This document shows, in pieces, positions 26,316-37,531 of a stretch of 64,000 nt of DNA (its first letter is position 1; each line of letters starts with the position of its first letter). The position numbers and the translations under genes were made by a program. Where the stretch lies: assembly GCA_009741485.1 (NCBI GenBank), contig CM019214.1, positions 56,524,894 through 56,588,893 on the forward strand. Reading direction: 5' to 3'. The DNA is from Malurus cyaneus samueli. Its lineage: Eukaryota > Chordata > Aves > Passeriformes > Maluridae. The notes beneath the pieces were generated by a model. That model was not told the origin of the DNA, ran no database searches, and saw only the letters and a program-made list of their open reading frames with translations.

Positions 26316-28912
26316 CCAACACACAATTAAAAGTCATGCTTTATAAATACAAAACATATTGAAAATAGTCACTCAACAAAATATGTGCAGTTACTCCAAC
26401 AGTTTGATTGTTGACATTCCAGTTATACTAATTTCTTCAAATTTTGTTTAGCAAAGATCCTCTGCTGTTTTTTATGGTGACCCACTTTCTACTAATTTTC
26501 AAGCTTACTAGTAACTCTGAATTTCCTAAAGTAAGTAAACAGGACAGTTTTCCATTAAAACATTAGACAAGTTGCTGCATTCCTATGTGCTTTGTTTGCA
26601 AACTTTCTGGATGCAATGTGCTCATTCTCTTTGAATGTAATCAAAACTGGGCTTTTTCTTTTATTTACTGCTTCTTTATTCTGTTTTCTTACTTTGAAAT
26701 GTTCTTTCTATTTATGACATGTGAAGCTTTTTCCCCTTCAATTTTTTCTAGTGGTTTGTCATCTCTGTCTATCATTCAGTCTCTTCTACAGCTCTCTAGG
26801 CTTTTACTGCTTCCATTAATAAGTCTGTTTCCCCTAATAGCACTAGCTTGAAGAGACAAATATGGATACTAAAAATAATCCAAGGGAAGAGCTTACCTCC
26901 TTGGACACTATTTACCTCCTCAAAAGTGACATCTGCTTCTACAGTGGCCTAAATTCTTGCATTCACTACACAGGATCATTACTAAGTTGGCATTCCTGAC
27001 TATAACATGTTGATATTTTTGACCAAATAATTTTTTTTCTGAAGATATATTAATTTACCAAGAAATAAAAATGAAAAAAACAAAGACATGCAGACACACA
27101 CACTAACATTCATTAGTAGACATGCCTATAGTTATTTTAATAATGACTAGGGACAGGAAACTGATTGATGGTCTGAAGATGAAATGGAACTGACTGGGCT
27201 ATGATTACCTGGTAAACAACTTTATAGCAGACTTGGCTCAGAGCAAACATGCTGGAGTAGCTGTAAAAGGAGTCTGAGAGTGAGCTATCAGTTCAACAGC
27301 ATGTTTTTTCATTGACCATCTTTCATTTAACAGGATGAAAACATCAATAATACATAATCTGGGACATGAAGTTCCCTTACTTGGGAAGAGCAGAGATTTA
27401 AGTCTATTCTTCCATACCTCAAATGAAACTCCTAAACTTTGTCTACTTCTTGGTCAAATCTGGACTACCTGGAATGACCAATTTTAATTTCTTCATCCTT
27501 TTTATCTATAGAATAAAGACTTATAATCATTGTCAATTAACATTACATACTTACATGCACATATGTGAACACATACATACCACATATATAAAAGTATGTA
27601 CAGAAAAATGTAGACGTTTATTTGATGATCAAAATTTAAGACTCCAGGCTACTCTAGGGGCAATGGGAAATGAAGGAGTTCTTTGTTTGGCAAGCATCAG
27701 CAGAAGTTATGGATAGTGAGATTTATCTAACTAAATGCAAAAGTCTTTATGGGATCTGGCAGTTGGTCTTTTTTCATAACTAGTGGAGAGCAATAAGCAT
27801 TGTTAAGATGTGGTTCATTCTAAAGAGGACATTTGAAATATATCATGTCTATCTTTCTGTATAAATGACTATTTCTCTCCGTTTCCCAAGAAAAGAGGTT
27901 GAGGTGATTGGCTCAGATATAATAACGTATTTTTTATCTGAAATGAACTCTATATGCACTGTAAGAGTGAGGACAGTAAGATGTCCTTGTTAAGAACTTC
28001 CTTATGTTTTCCCACTTGTCTCGATTTGAAAATAAAATATTCTTTAACAGTGATTTTAAAATGGTTTTCTTCCATCTCTTACTAAAATGGGCGGTGGGGG
28101 TAAAGAGAAGGTGCAATGCTTCTTGTTATCTAAATGCTAAAAGATTGAAAGTGGACTTCATAAAACTTGAAAGGGCATAGAACTGGCTGACATCATCTGT
28201 CTTATGCAGCAGAAGGAGAATTCAGTTCTCTCAGACATTAATACATTAATAAAGTTGCAGCTATCATATTATTTCTTTGCCTTAACCATGACTGGCAAGA
28301 GATGATGCGTCCTGCAAGGGCTTATGGAAGAAATTTTCTAACTCATACAATTTTTAGTATGCAAGTGCACCTAATTGTTCAAAATATATGCAACAAAATA
28401 TTGTTTTCTGTGCCTAAAGCTCTTAAAAATCTACATTTTGAAGTGCAATTTTTAAAAGTATACAAGAACAATGCTTTCATGTTTCTAAAGTAACTGATTA
28501 AGGACCACTTGCTCCTGGCAAATGCAAATCAAAACTCTCACTGCTACAAAAAGCACAAAGAATAATTCCATTATCTCTGACACTTGCTAATTCTACATCC
28601 TTACAACTTATATTACATTTTCGTAAAGAATTAAACCCACTTAGACAGTAGTGGATAGAGTCTGATGCTTTCAAGCTTAAGAGACAGCATTGACACACTG
28701 GTTTGGGGATGAAACACCTTTGTCTAGGTGTTCTGTTAGACAGAGAAAATATTCCTTTTTGCTGGATGTAGAAAGATGTTGAACTTCTGTGGTATGTTCA
28801 GCACAACACATTTGGTTTCCAGTCCTGGATAAAGTCTGCAGTGATCAAGCACACATCTGCCCTGTAGGTGTCCTCAAACAGCATTCATTACAATATTTGT
28901 ATATCGTAGGAA

Positions 28913-29345
28913 CATTCTGTCATAGAGTCGTTTGGGTTGGAAGGGACCTTAAAGATTAACTTGTTTTGACCCCTTTCCAACAAACAGGGACACCTTCCAC
29001 TTGACCAGGCTGCTCAAAGCCCCATCAAGCCTGCCCTTCCACATTACTAGGGATGGGGCATTCACAACTTCTCTGAGCAACCTGTTCCAATATCTCACCA
29101 CCCTCACAATAAAGAATTTCTCCCTAATATCTAATCTAAACCTGCCTTCTTTCTTTTTCAAGTGGTTGTCCCTTGTCCCTTGTCACTGCATGCTCTTGTA
29201 AAATGTCCCTTTCCAGCTCTCTTATAGGCCCACTCTAAATATTGGAATGCTGCTACAAACTCTCTCCAGAGACTTCTCTGCTCCAGGATGAACAACCCAA
29301 CTGTCTCAGCTTGTCTTCATAGGAAGGGTGTCCCTCTTCTTTACT
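28913..29345 (-). mobile_element. CR1 LINE 3' end, well preserved (minus strand)
   Basis: The plus strand reads as the reverse complement of a CR1 3' end. It starts ATTCTGTCATAGAGTCG and then GTTTGGGTTGGAAGGGACC. Further landmarks are TGCTCAAAGCCCCATCAAGC, GGGATGGGGCATTCACAACT, CAACCTGTTCCAATATCTCA, CCTAATATCTAATCTAAACC and CTGTCTCAGCTTGTCTTCAT. Similarity stops around 29345, giving a 5'-truncated copy of about 430 bp. It is the cleanest CR1 in the window, so it is probably one of the younger ones. Open frames inside it are remnants or shadows, not a gene. Confidence 0.95.
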
Positions 29346-30716
29346 TCCATCAATGGGTCCATGTGGAATGTGGTCTGGCTATGTGAATGAATTCCACAAA
29401 GACTTTCATTTTCTGTAATAGTGTTGACTAACGTTCATTTGCACTAGAAAAGGTAACAATAAACTTGATTAGTCTGACCCATCTGATCTCTGGTCTCCAC
29501 TTCTTTCACTTCCACAGCTATAAATTAAGTCTTAAATAAATTCCATTTTCTTTGACATGCTACGGGTCCAGTCATTTACCCTAGAGAGGATATGGCCACA
29601 GATAAAAAAACCCCAAACATTCAAAACAAACAAAATGCCCCTCATTATAAATAGGTACAGAATAAGATTTTAAAGCAGATTTAATGTAGCTTTTTGTGTA
29701 ATTTGTAGTCCAAGATTAATTAAACCAGTCTGGTCATGTTCAGTAGCCAGTTGCATTTGTACAAAGTAAAAGTTTGTTCCTTTACAATCTTTTGTTCATC
29801 TGCTTAGATCCTTCTTCCCTTGACATCTATTTTTATCTTAATTAAGTTATAAGTTTTAAATTCCAAAACATTGCAGTGGAAGTTTGCCAAAATTTAGTAG
29901 CAATGGCATAGCCTTTCTGCAGTAATCTCTGTATATTTTTTTTTTGTTCATATAGTCGGAGCCTTTTTCTTCTTATTTTCTTTAAATTTGTTTTTAACAC
30001 AAAATATAACAAAGTCTGCTGCTCCTTGGGGTTGGTAAGGATCTTTAGAGGTGAATCATACAAGACAGGTAAAGGATGCATATTAGTCTATTATCTTGCT
30101 TCATATTTATACATTTTTATAGTTCAAGAAGATTTAAATCCACAGACTTTTTAGGAGAAAGCAGTCATACTTAAGTAGGGACAGCTTTCCATACTTAGAG
30201 ATTTGACCTGCTATTTTGGTTTTTTTACCTTCAGGCTGAGATCTATCTATGCCACCATAACCTGATAGACGTGACATTTCTTCAGACTTTGATTAGGGTT
30301 AACTGCAGGGTACTGTTTTTATAGTTTGCCTATATTGTCTTTAAGGAAAGTATCACAAAGTCTGAATATCACAGAATCTGGGCTGATGGAAGGTCACGCT
30401 ACCTTTATCTTTGTTTTGCCCCACGACAAGCTCTTTAAAAAACAGAAGTTATTTTTTTTTATGACTTGTGTCTAATTCAAAAACTACGAACTGGGATTAT
30501 AGTCACAAAGTTTATCAAGTTGCTTAAGTCCAAGTAGCTCGAAAACTTCTGAAAATATATTTGATGTCAAACCAAATAGTCCCCTAATGTAGTGTTCTAT
30601 TAATTTTTCAATATCAGTGCAAAGAATACACCCTTTGTTTTGAGTCTTAAAATGTTTCTTTCTGTATGTCCCTAGCCTTTTTTCAACAGAATATTTTTTC
30701 GTTATCCATAGGTGTC

Positions 30717-30790
30717 ATATCTATATCTACCTATTATCATCCATCATCTATATCAATCATCTATCATATACATCTATATGTTTGTGTGTG
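30717..30790. repeat. Degenerate ATCT-type simple repeat
   Basis: Imperfect alternation of ATCT, ATCAT and CTAT units, followed by GTTTGTGTGTGTG. It is an old, decayed microsatellite. Confidence 0.75.
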
Positions 30791-32220
30791 TGAGTGAATA
30801 AAAAAACTTTTACAGAGCTTTTGCCGTGTAACAACAACTAGACTTCAGTTCCCACAGGCTGACTGGTTTAATCCGCTAGTTTTCGCAAAAGCCCTTTCAT
30901 AACAGAGAAACAGTGAATTACAAGCCTCTACCAAGGCTCCTGTTTTGTTTTCAATACTTGTACAGAGGTTAGATATAAAATGTTGAAAAGTAGTAAGCTC
31001 TTACTGTGCCTTTAGCGCCTGAAAGATCAGAGCTTGACCCTGAGTTGGTTTTACAAACAGGACCCAACTTCCTTTTGTCATACTTAGGTGTTAGGTTTTT
31101 TCAGTTCAGGCTAACAAAGCCAGAAGAATTAAACATAATGCATATTCAAATTTGCCAAATGAGGTGTTGCCTGCCTAGATTTTCAATATCAGTTGCTAAA
31201 CATATCTGGCTTTCCCCACGTCTTTCAACAGTTATTCTTCTCCCAAGGCTCTAGCTTCTGTTGTATCAGTTGCATTTAACCTCACAGTTGTAGCTCCTTC
31301 CTTCTTAATGGAAATTTTCTTACTCTAATCTCCACCGCCCTGAATATTTCAACTTCAATATTCTTTCTGTCATACTGTTTGCGGCAAAGACATCATGTCA
31401 CAGACAGAAAAAAAGACATTGCTGCCAGCTCTCTTTTTGCTAAGTCTACTCAACCTAACCTCAGACAACAAGAGTCCTACAGGGCAACCTATTCCATTCT
31501 TTTTCCTAAACACTAGCAGTCAGCCCTTGCTGTGCACACAAACTCAGCAGCTGCTTCTTCTAGAGCCTATCATAACTCATGTCTATCTACTAACTTTACC
31601 CAACATAAGCTAACTAATATGCTCATCACTTTCAATGTGAGGAGTCAGTGCACAGGCGGTTGCAAAAACTCCCTTAAAAGGCTTTTGCAGTTATCGTAAT
31701 GCAATTGTCAGTCCCTCATTGACTCACAGAGGTCCCTTGAGTACAACCTCTAATGAGCACATCTAAATTAGTTTAGATCAGTTATGCCCTAAGAGTGTCA
31801 CTCTTTTTCCATTAGCTATAAATGGAATTTAGTATGATGAGCTTAAACATGGCCAATGTCAACACCCTGGGCTCAATTCAATTGCCTACATATGGACCAC
31901 TCTCTTCTGCCTGGGATTCAAAGTTTCTAGCTGCTGCTTTGGGACGGTACAAGATTTCTACCACGTATTGTGCCGTATCTGCTAGCCTGAATTGATGGCT
32001 TTGTTGCATAAACTAAACATTTTTGATTATATTAAAAATGAATCTACTAAAAATGATATTAAACCTGCTCCAGCATATCGCTTCTGGCCAAAGCGCCTGA
32101 TATTAGAAGTTTCTTTTAAGCTTCCCAGTGTAATATCTACCAGTCTTATGGAGATGTCTCATAAGGATGTCCCCTGAGATCCTCAGACACCCTTGGGTTC
32201 CTTAGACAGTGCCAAATATG

Positions 32221-32237
32221 TTTTTTTTTTTTTTTTT
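32221..32237. repeat. Poly-T tract of 17 bases
   Basis: An uninterrupted T run followed by GCATTTCAG. The arrangement mimics a splice acceptor, but no exon-like sequence with a donor was found after it. Confidence 0.95.
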
Positions 32238-33732
32238 GCATTTCAGTAACCAAATCAAGACCTGAGTGGGATTCAACATGAAATTAAGGTACCCAAATTT
32301 GTAAGTGAGGAAAACCATTTCAGTTAGGGACCTAAATGCAGGTATCTGCACTGAGGTTGATGCCAAAATTCCCATTACTCTCCACAGAGATCTTGAACAT
32401 AATTCATGGTATATGTTGCCATTTGAGAGTCCTTGGGCAACCAATTTGCCATGGAACAGGATGAATATGCACAAGACTTAAGGACTATTTATGAATTTTT
32501 GCAGTGGAAACTGGAGGTTAGCCAACATGCCAGACTTCAAATAGCACTGAATTGCTATGTATGTGTGTGTATGTGGTGAAACTTTGCAACCTCAGATCAA
32601 TAAAATCATACAGTCTAAATAGCTGAAAAGTCTGAAAAAGTCTGAAAGTCTGTAGAGACAAACTGAATCCAAATGCCAAACTAGATGTTATTAGTCTTCT
32701 CAAAAGTGATTACCTGACTTCTAATTGACTGACTGATAAAATGACTAATAAGTCAAAGAAATATGGTTCCTGTATTACTTAGCCATTCTACAGAATGGGT
32801 GATGATCTCATGAAAGAGAAATGGTGGATTAAAGTTTTGTGTTGAAATAAAAATTTATAAAAAGTTGTTTTTTCATATAAATTATTCAAAAATCACCAAA
32901 GCAGGCTAAAGTTCTCTTATTCCTTGCTTACTTCAGAGAATAATGAACCTTTTTTCTTGCAGGTCTGTCAGTTGAATATGGCTCAAAATATTTTTTCAGT
33001 GTGAGCTTCACATTATTTTAATCAAGTTCCCAATGCTTTTGGCATTGTATTACTTTATTTCAGATTCATAACAACTAAAAAACCTCCAGAGTTTAAGGAT
33101 ACTGTTGGGGTTTGAAAAATATATCTTCAAAACTAATTTTCTCTGCAGGAATTAAAAAGTTAACACATCTTCCCTGTGGAGAGACTGAGGAACCTTAAAT
33201 CTCTTTTGCCTTTTTTCTTAGTAAATTTAAGTACATGTCATCCTCCATGGTTGATTCTGGGCATTTAAAGACATGCTTTTCAGCTGAAGCAAAGGTACAG
33301 CTATGTCAAATTCTCCAAAGCAAAAACAAAATCCATTGCTGCTGATAAACCTTTACCCCCTTTTTCCTAATAGAGATCAAAGAGAAGAATCTCTTTTTAT
33401 GTTTCCAATGTTATTACTTTAACCAGAATTATAACCACATATTTAAACACCTCTTTTTTAAATTATCTGACCTAATGAAGAAAACAATTAAAGTGTCTTC
33501 ACTCTCCATATTATCATTTTTTCTTGTAGATACTTTGAAGAATCTTGCTGATGCCTCAGAAAATACTGGAGCTAAATATAGTTAGAAATCAAACACAGAA
33601 TTTAACTAAAGCAACAAAAGAAAGGCTTCATAACCAAGAGAAGAGGCGCCACATCACCTCGTCATATTTCCCAAAGGAAGGGGATCAATGTTACAAATGT
33701 AATAGGGGCATTTCAATATAACATCATTAGGG

Positions 33733-33753
33733 AAAAAAAAAAAAAAAAAAAAA
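33733..33753. repeat. Poly-A tract of 21 bases
   Basis: An uninterrupted A run followed by an A/G-rich tail. No retroposon body is recognised. Confidence 0.95.
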
Positions 33754-34399
33754 GAAAAGAAGAAAGACTGCATCCATCCCAGATTATTCCAGTTCCCTTT
33801 GCTCTTCCTAATAAGGACATCCGAGTGGTTTAGGAACTTATTCCTTATGTAACAAAAAATGGCACTTTTTCTGAGCTTTTAAATTTGATAATCCTTAGGG
33901 CTTATCTCAACAGTAATTAACCTCCGTGGCAACTAGCCAGATAAAACTCCATAAATCTCCCAGAATCTTCAGACTAGAAGCTAATTTATTTTTTCTTCTC
34001 CTTTTGAGGAAATTGAAAAACAATCTTAACTTTGAATTTAAATGACAGCAGAGGAAAGTTTTTCTTATTATCACCATATTTTTATTTTTCAAGTAAATAT
34101 TTTTGAATTCCTAATTGTCATATTAAATAACATAGACAGAAAACTTTTGAGTAAGTTTCTAAAATGTCAGAGTGAAAATACCATTTTAGGAAGGTGAGGG
34201 GAGAAAATAGATTCCTTCTTTCTCTGGATATTATAAAGAAGGAAACTAAAAGAAAAAATGCTGGTATGCACATGAAGAGCAAAATGGATTCATAAACCCC
34301 TTGAATTTGTATATATTTAATATTGGCAGAGTAGGGAATGTGTCTAAAGTTAGTCATGTCCTAAACCATTTATTTAAGTATTAGTGGGAGCTGCTATCT

Positions 34400-35030
34400 G
34401 TATTGGTTTTGCCTGGCCTGGTTTTTGTTTTTGGGCCACAGCAGTTGCTCGTCTGAGAAGCTGCTGGAAGCTTCTACCATGTTCAGCAGAGCCAATTCCT
34501 GATGGCTCTGAAGACGAATATGCTGCTAGCCAAGGCTGGGCCAATTAGAGATGTTGGTTACACCTCTGTGATTACATATTTAAGAAGAAATCAAAACAGA
34601 GGATTTTGCACAGTAGTAATTTTTCAGCCAGAGAACAGAGGGGTGAGAAAATGTGAGAACAACTCTACAGACACCAAAGTCAGTGGAGAAGGAGGGGGAG
34701 GAGATGCTCCAATCTCCAGAGCCAAGATTCCCCTGCAGCCTGTGATGAAGACCATGGTGGAGCAGCCGTGCACCTGCAGCCCATGGAGGTCCATGGGGGT
34801 GCACAGATCCACCTGCAGCCCGTGGGAGAGTCCGTGCCACAGCAGGAGGATGCCTGAGAGGAGTCTGTGACCCTGTGGGAGGCCCGTGGAGTGAGGAGCC
34901 CAAGCTGGAGAGCCTGTCCTTGGAGGACTGTACCCCATGGAAGAGTGAGCCATGCTGCAGCAGTTTTGGGAGGACTGCCTGCCCATGAGATGGACTCACT
35001 GCAGCAGATTGCATGGAGCTATTGCCTGCA
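34400..35030 (+). mobile_element. Avian endogenous-retrovirus LTR with internal tandem units (plus strand, 3' truncated)
   Basis: It starts TGTATTGGTTTTGCCTGGCC at 34400, the usual start of a GC-rich avian LTR. It continues with CTGGGCCAATTAGAGATG, ACATATTTAAGAAG (TATA-like) and ACTCTACAGACACCAAAGTC. The part from about 34720 is built of imperfect units of about 45-60 bp around CTGCAGCCCATGGAGG and GCTGGAGAGC, which are typical of this LTR. The expected 3' half (poly-A signal and the CAACCCACCACA end) is absent, and unique sequence resumes at about 35030. The same family ends the window at 63074-63636. The open frames of 120-168 codons here arise from the GC-rich tandem units. Confidence 0.9.
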
Positions 35031-35815
35031 ATCACATTGCTGTCATTCACATTCCTTGACATGTCTCCCAGGATTTTATCAGGCACAGAGGCAAGGTTGA
35101 ACTAGAAATGCTGTTTACTGTAGAGATATACACCAACTAGAGGCAACAGTGAGAACACTACAGCAACTGAAAATAGATACAGGATCTGTAAATCTGCAGC
35201 TCACCACAGTCTACCTTGCAATTAGCAGTCAGAGATAATGTACACAAACTCTTTCATTCTTTGCTTATAATTCCTAATGATTAGTTATTGATTTCTACTA
35301 AGCAAATGCAGTTGAAGTCTTTCCATTTAAACGGAATATGAGGTGGAGAAGAGTTGCTGTGCTGGGGACAGCTGAAGGGTCAAATACCATTTTGGCCTTG
35401 TGAGCTGTTCTGTTCTGTTCTCGTGTTTTCGGAAATGTTTTCTGAAATGTTTTCTGTTTACTTTCTCTTGCCTCACCATCAACTCTTAATATCCCCCTAA
35501 CATCAGCTTTGATTTTCATTTGTATTATCACAGAATTGAGTCAACTCATTCAAACTTTGGAAAAACAACACAGTCAATTGAGGGGAAAAAAAAATCAAAC
35601 CAGAAATATTTTTTCTGCTGTCTAACTGAGTTTTATATATTCAGGAAAGCATGTGACCAACCCCAGATTTTTTGACACAAAGAGAGTGTAGCTGTGGCAG
35701 AACCAAATAGAGAAGGTCAGAGGATAGACAAAGTGAGGGGATAATTCCACCAGTTCAGCCATAACATGCATTTGCAGCCTAGCATTCACTGAAAGAAAAG
35801 AGAAAGACTAAAAGG

Positions 35816-35847
<32 letters not shown>

Positions 35848-37321
35848 GAAGACATTAAGAGGTATTTGTTCTAGGAAAAGATAAATGAAGAAGGGGGGAG
35901 TGCACATACATAAAATAGCTATAACAATGTCTTTATAACCAACTTATCAGTAACAAAATTGTGCCCAAATGGAAATGTTTTTAACATATCCAAGACAAGC
36001 TAAGATTCCACTGGAAGACAAAAAGTTCTGAATAGTTGCACGTTACTGAAATAACCCAAACTACTTTAGTTTTTCCAAAAATGAAATGCATCAAAATCTG
36101 GAATAACTCAATTCAAATATAATTTACAGTAAGTGTATTGGATTTGGTTTTGGTTGTGGATTTGCTTTTTTGTTTGTTTTATTTACTTTTAATATAATCA
36201 GAGATTTACATTGCATAGAAAAAAAAATCAAGATGAATAGAGCCATGAGTTTTGGAAGTACAAATTTCCTCCATTCATGCTCTTTACCCCTCTCTGAGAT
36301 CTGACACTCTTTGCCATGAAAACAAATGTGTTTGGGGCTTTTAATAGGGTTCAAACATAAATATATGAATACCATCTCTTCTACCTAAGCTGGGATCTGG
36401 AGGTTTTCACAGTTTCTATGATGTGAAAGGCCACAGACAATTGCAAGTGAACCAAACTCTTAGGGAGAACAGTTTATGATCTTCACATTTTTCAAGACCT
36501 ACAACTTTGTCAAAATTTCATGAATCTTATCTTAAAAACTTTGAAAACTCCAGGTAAAGAACTTAGAAGTAGGATAATTGCTTAATAATTTAATTTAATT
36601 ATAAAAGAAGTAAAATTAAAAAAAAAAAAAAATAGAAACAACAAACCGAACCCCAACAACTTGTTTAACAGATGGTTCTACTAATTTGAAAGTTAAGAGC
36701 ATACGGTAGCTCTCAACTGCCCCTCATTAGAAAAGACAGTCCTCTTTCTAGACCCAAATCTCACACCAGCCTACTCAGACCTGCTGTTCTCACATATATT
36801 ACTGTAATTTATTTACATCAGATAAGAAAAATCATGAAAACAGACCTGTTTAAAAATCTCATTTATTTCCTGAAAAGACTGAATTTCCAAAACCACTCAG
36901 AATTCTACAACTTGTCTTCCAGCATGCAAGTGATGGTTAGATATCCAAAAGAAACCAGAATTGACCAATCCTTCTTATATTCACTTTGTACTAGCGAGCA
37001 CACGGGGATGTTGCGCCTATGGTCCATTTCATTGGATTTATATTGATATCACCTAGCCCATCTATTTATAGCATGGATCCTATGTCAGAGCCAATCACAG
37101 AACATTTCATCCATGCACAGTTTGCAACAGAAGGATACCTCTGAGCACACAGTTCAACTGGATTGATTTAGATTACTTCAGGATGCTAAGGACTTTACCC
37201 AAGAAGTAGCTGTTCCCTACTCAGTTGTAAACATTTACACTACAGATGAGGAAAGTTAGGTGGCTGAGAATCAGACAGTTGGTGATAAGCAATATTTTTC
37301 ATTTACATCACTTCTGTTTCT
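35031..37321. other. Unique non-coding stretch
   Basis: No gene is recognised. It holds a small GAAATGTTTTCT tandem at about 35428-35460, A-rich runs at 35816-35846 and a poly-A at 36618-36632. Confidence 0.6.
35816..35846. repeat. A-rich tract
   Basis: Two runs of 12 A separated by single G bases, with an A/G-rich margin. Confidence 0.9.
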
Positions 37322-37470
37322 TGGATTTTATTTCTCTTAGTTTTTCTCAACCCATGAGTTTTCTCACTTTAACCCTTCCAGATCTCTTCATCTCATCCTT
37401 CTGGGTGGGGGGAGAGGAGTAAGGGAGCATCTGTGTGGTGCTTTGTTTTTACTGGGGGTTAAACCACACA
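37322..37470 (+). mobile_element. LTR 3' end remnant (plus strand)
   Basis: Only the last part of the LTR family seen complete at 53564-54105 is present. The marks are CTCAACCCATGAGTTTTCTC, ACTTTAACCCTTCCAGATCT, CTGTGTGGTGCTT and the terminal GGGGTTAAACCACACA ending at 37470. The U3 and promoter parts are missing. A palindromic alternating tract begins about 9 bp after the LTR end. Confidence 0.8.
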
Positions 37471-37478
37471 AAATGAAT

Positions 37479-37531
37479 GTACACATATATACATATATAT
37501 ATGTGTACATACACATATATGTGTACATATA
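37479..37531. repeat. Alternating purine/pyrimidine palindromic tract
   Basis: GTAC-bounded TATA/CACA sequence. 37479-37508 is a near-perfect inverted repeat bounded by GTACACATATATA and ATATATGTGTAC. 37510-37525 is a perfect 16-base palindrome. Such DNA can form cruciform or left-handed structures, though this is inferred from sequence only. Confidence 0.9.

Larger units (their letters stand above)
22801..28912. other. Unique AT-rich non-coding stretch
   Basis: No gene or transposon is recognised. It includes an A-rich low-complexity segment at 24769-24833 and a poly-A with CAAA variants at 26277-26315. All open frames are short or driven by these low-complexity tracts. Confidence 0.6.
29346..34399. 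other. Unique AT-rich non-coding stretch
   Basis: No gene is recognised. It contains a degenerate ATCT/CATCTAT simple repeat at about 30717-30785, a 17-base poly-T at 32221-32237, a TCTGAAAAG mini-repeat at 32620-32650 and a 21-base poly-A at 33733-33753. A fragment resembling a CR1 terminus near 30367-30400 is too short to call. Confidence 0.55.

Noticed and set aside
30367..30400. ATCACAGAATC plus ATGGAAGGTCAC, similar to a CR1 terminus
   Set aside because: The similarity is too short to separate from chance.
34580..35086. 168-codon minus-strand frame and overlapping frames of 120-122 codons
   Set aside because: All lie in the tandem units of a GC-rich LTR on both strands and several frames. 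There is no known domain and no coding bias.
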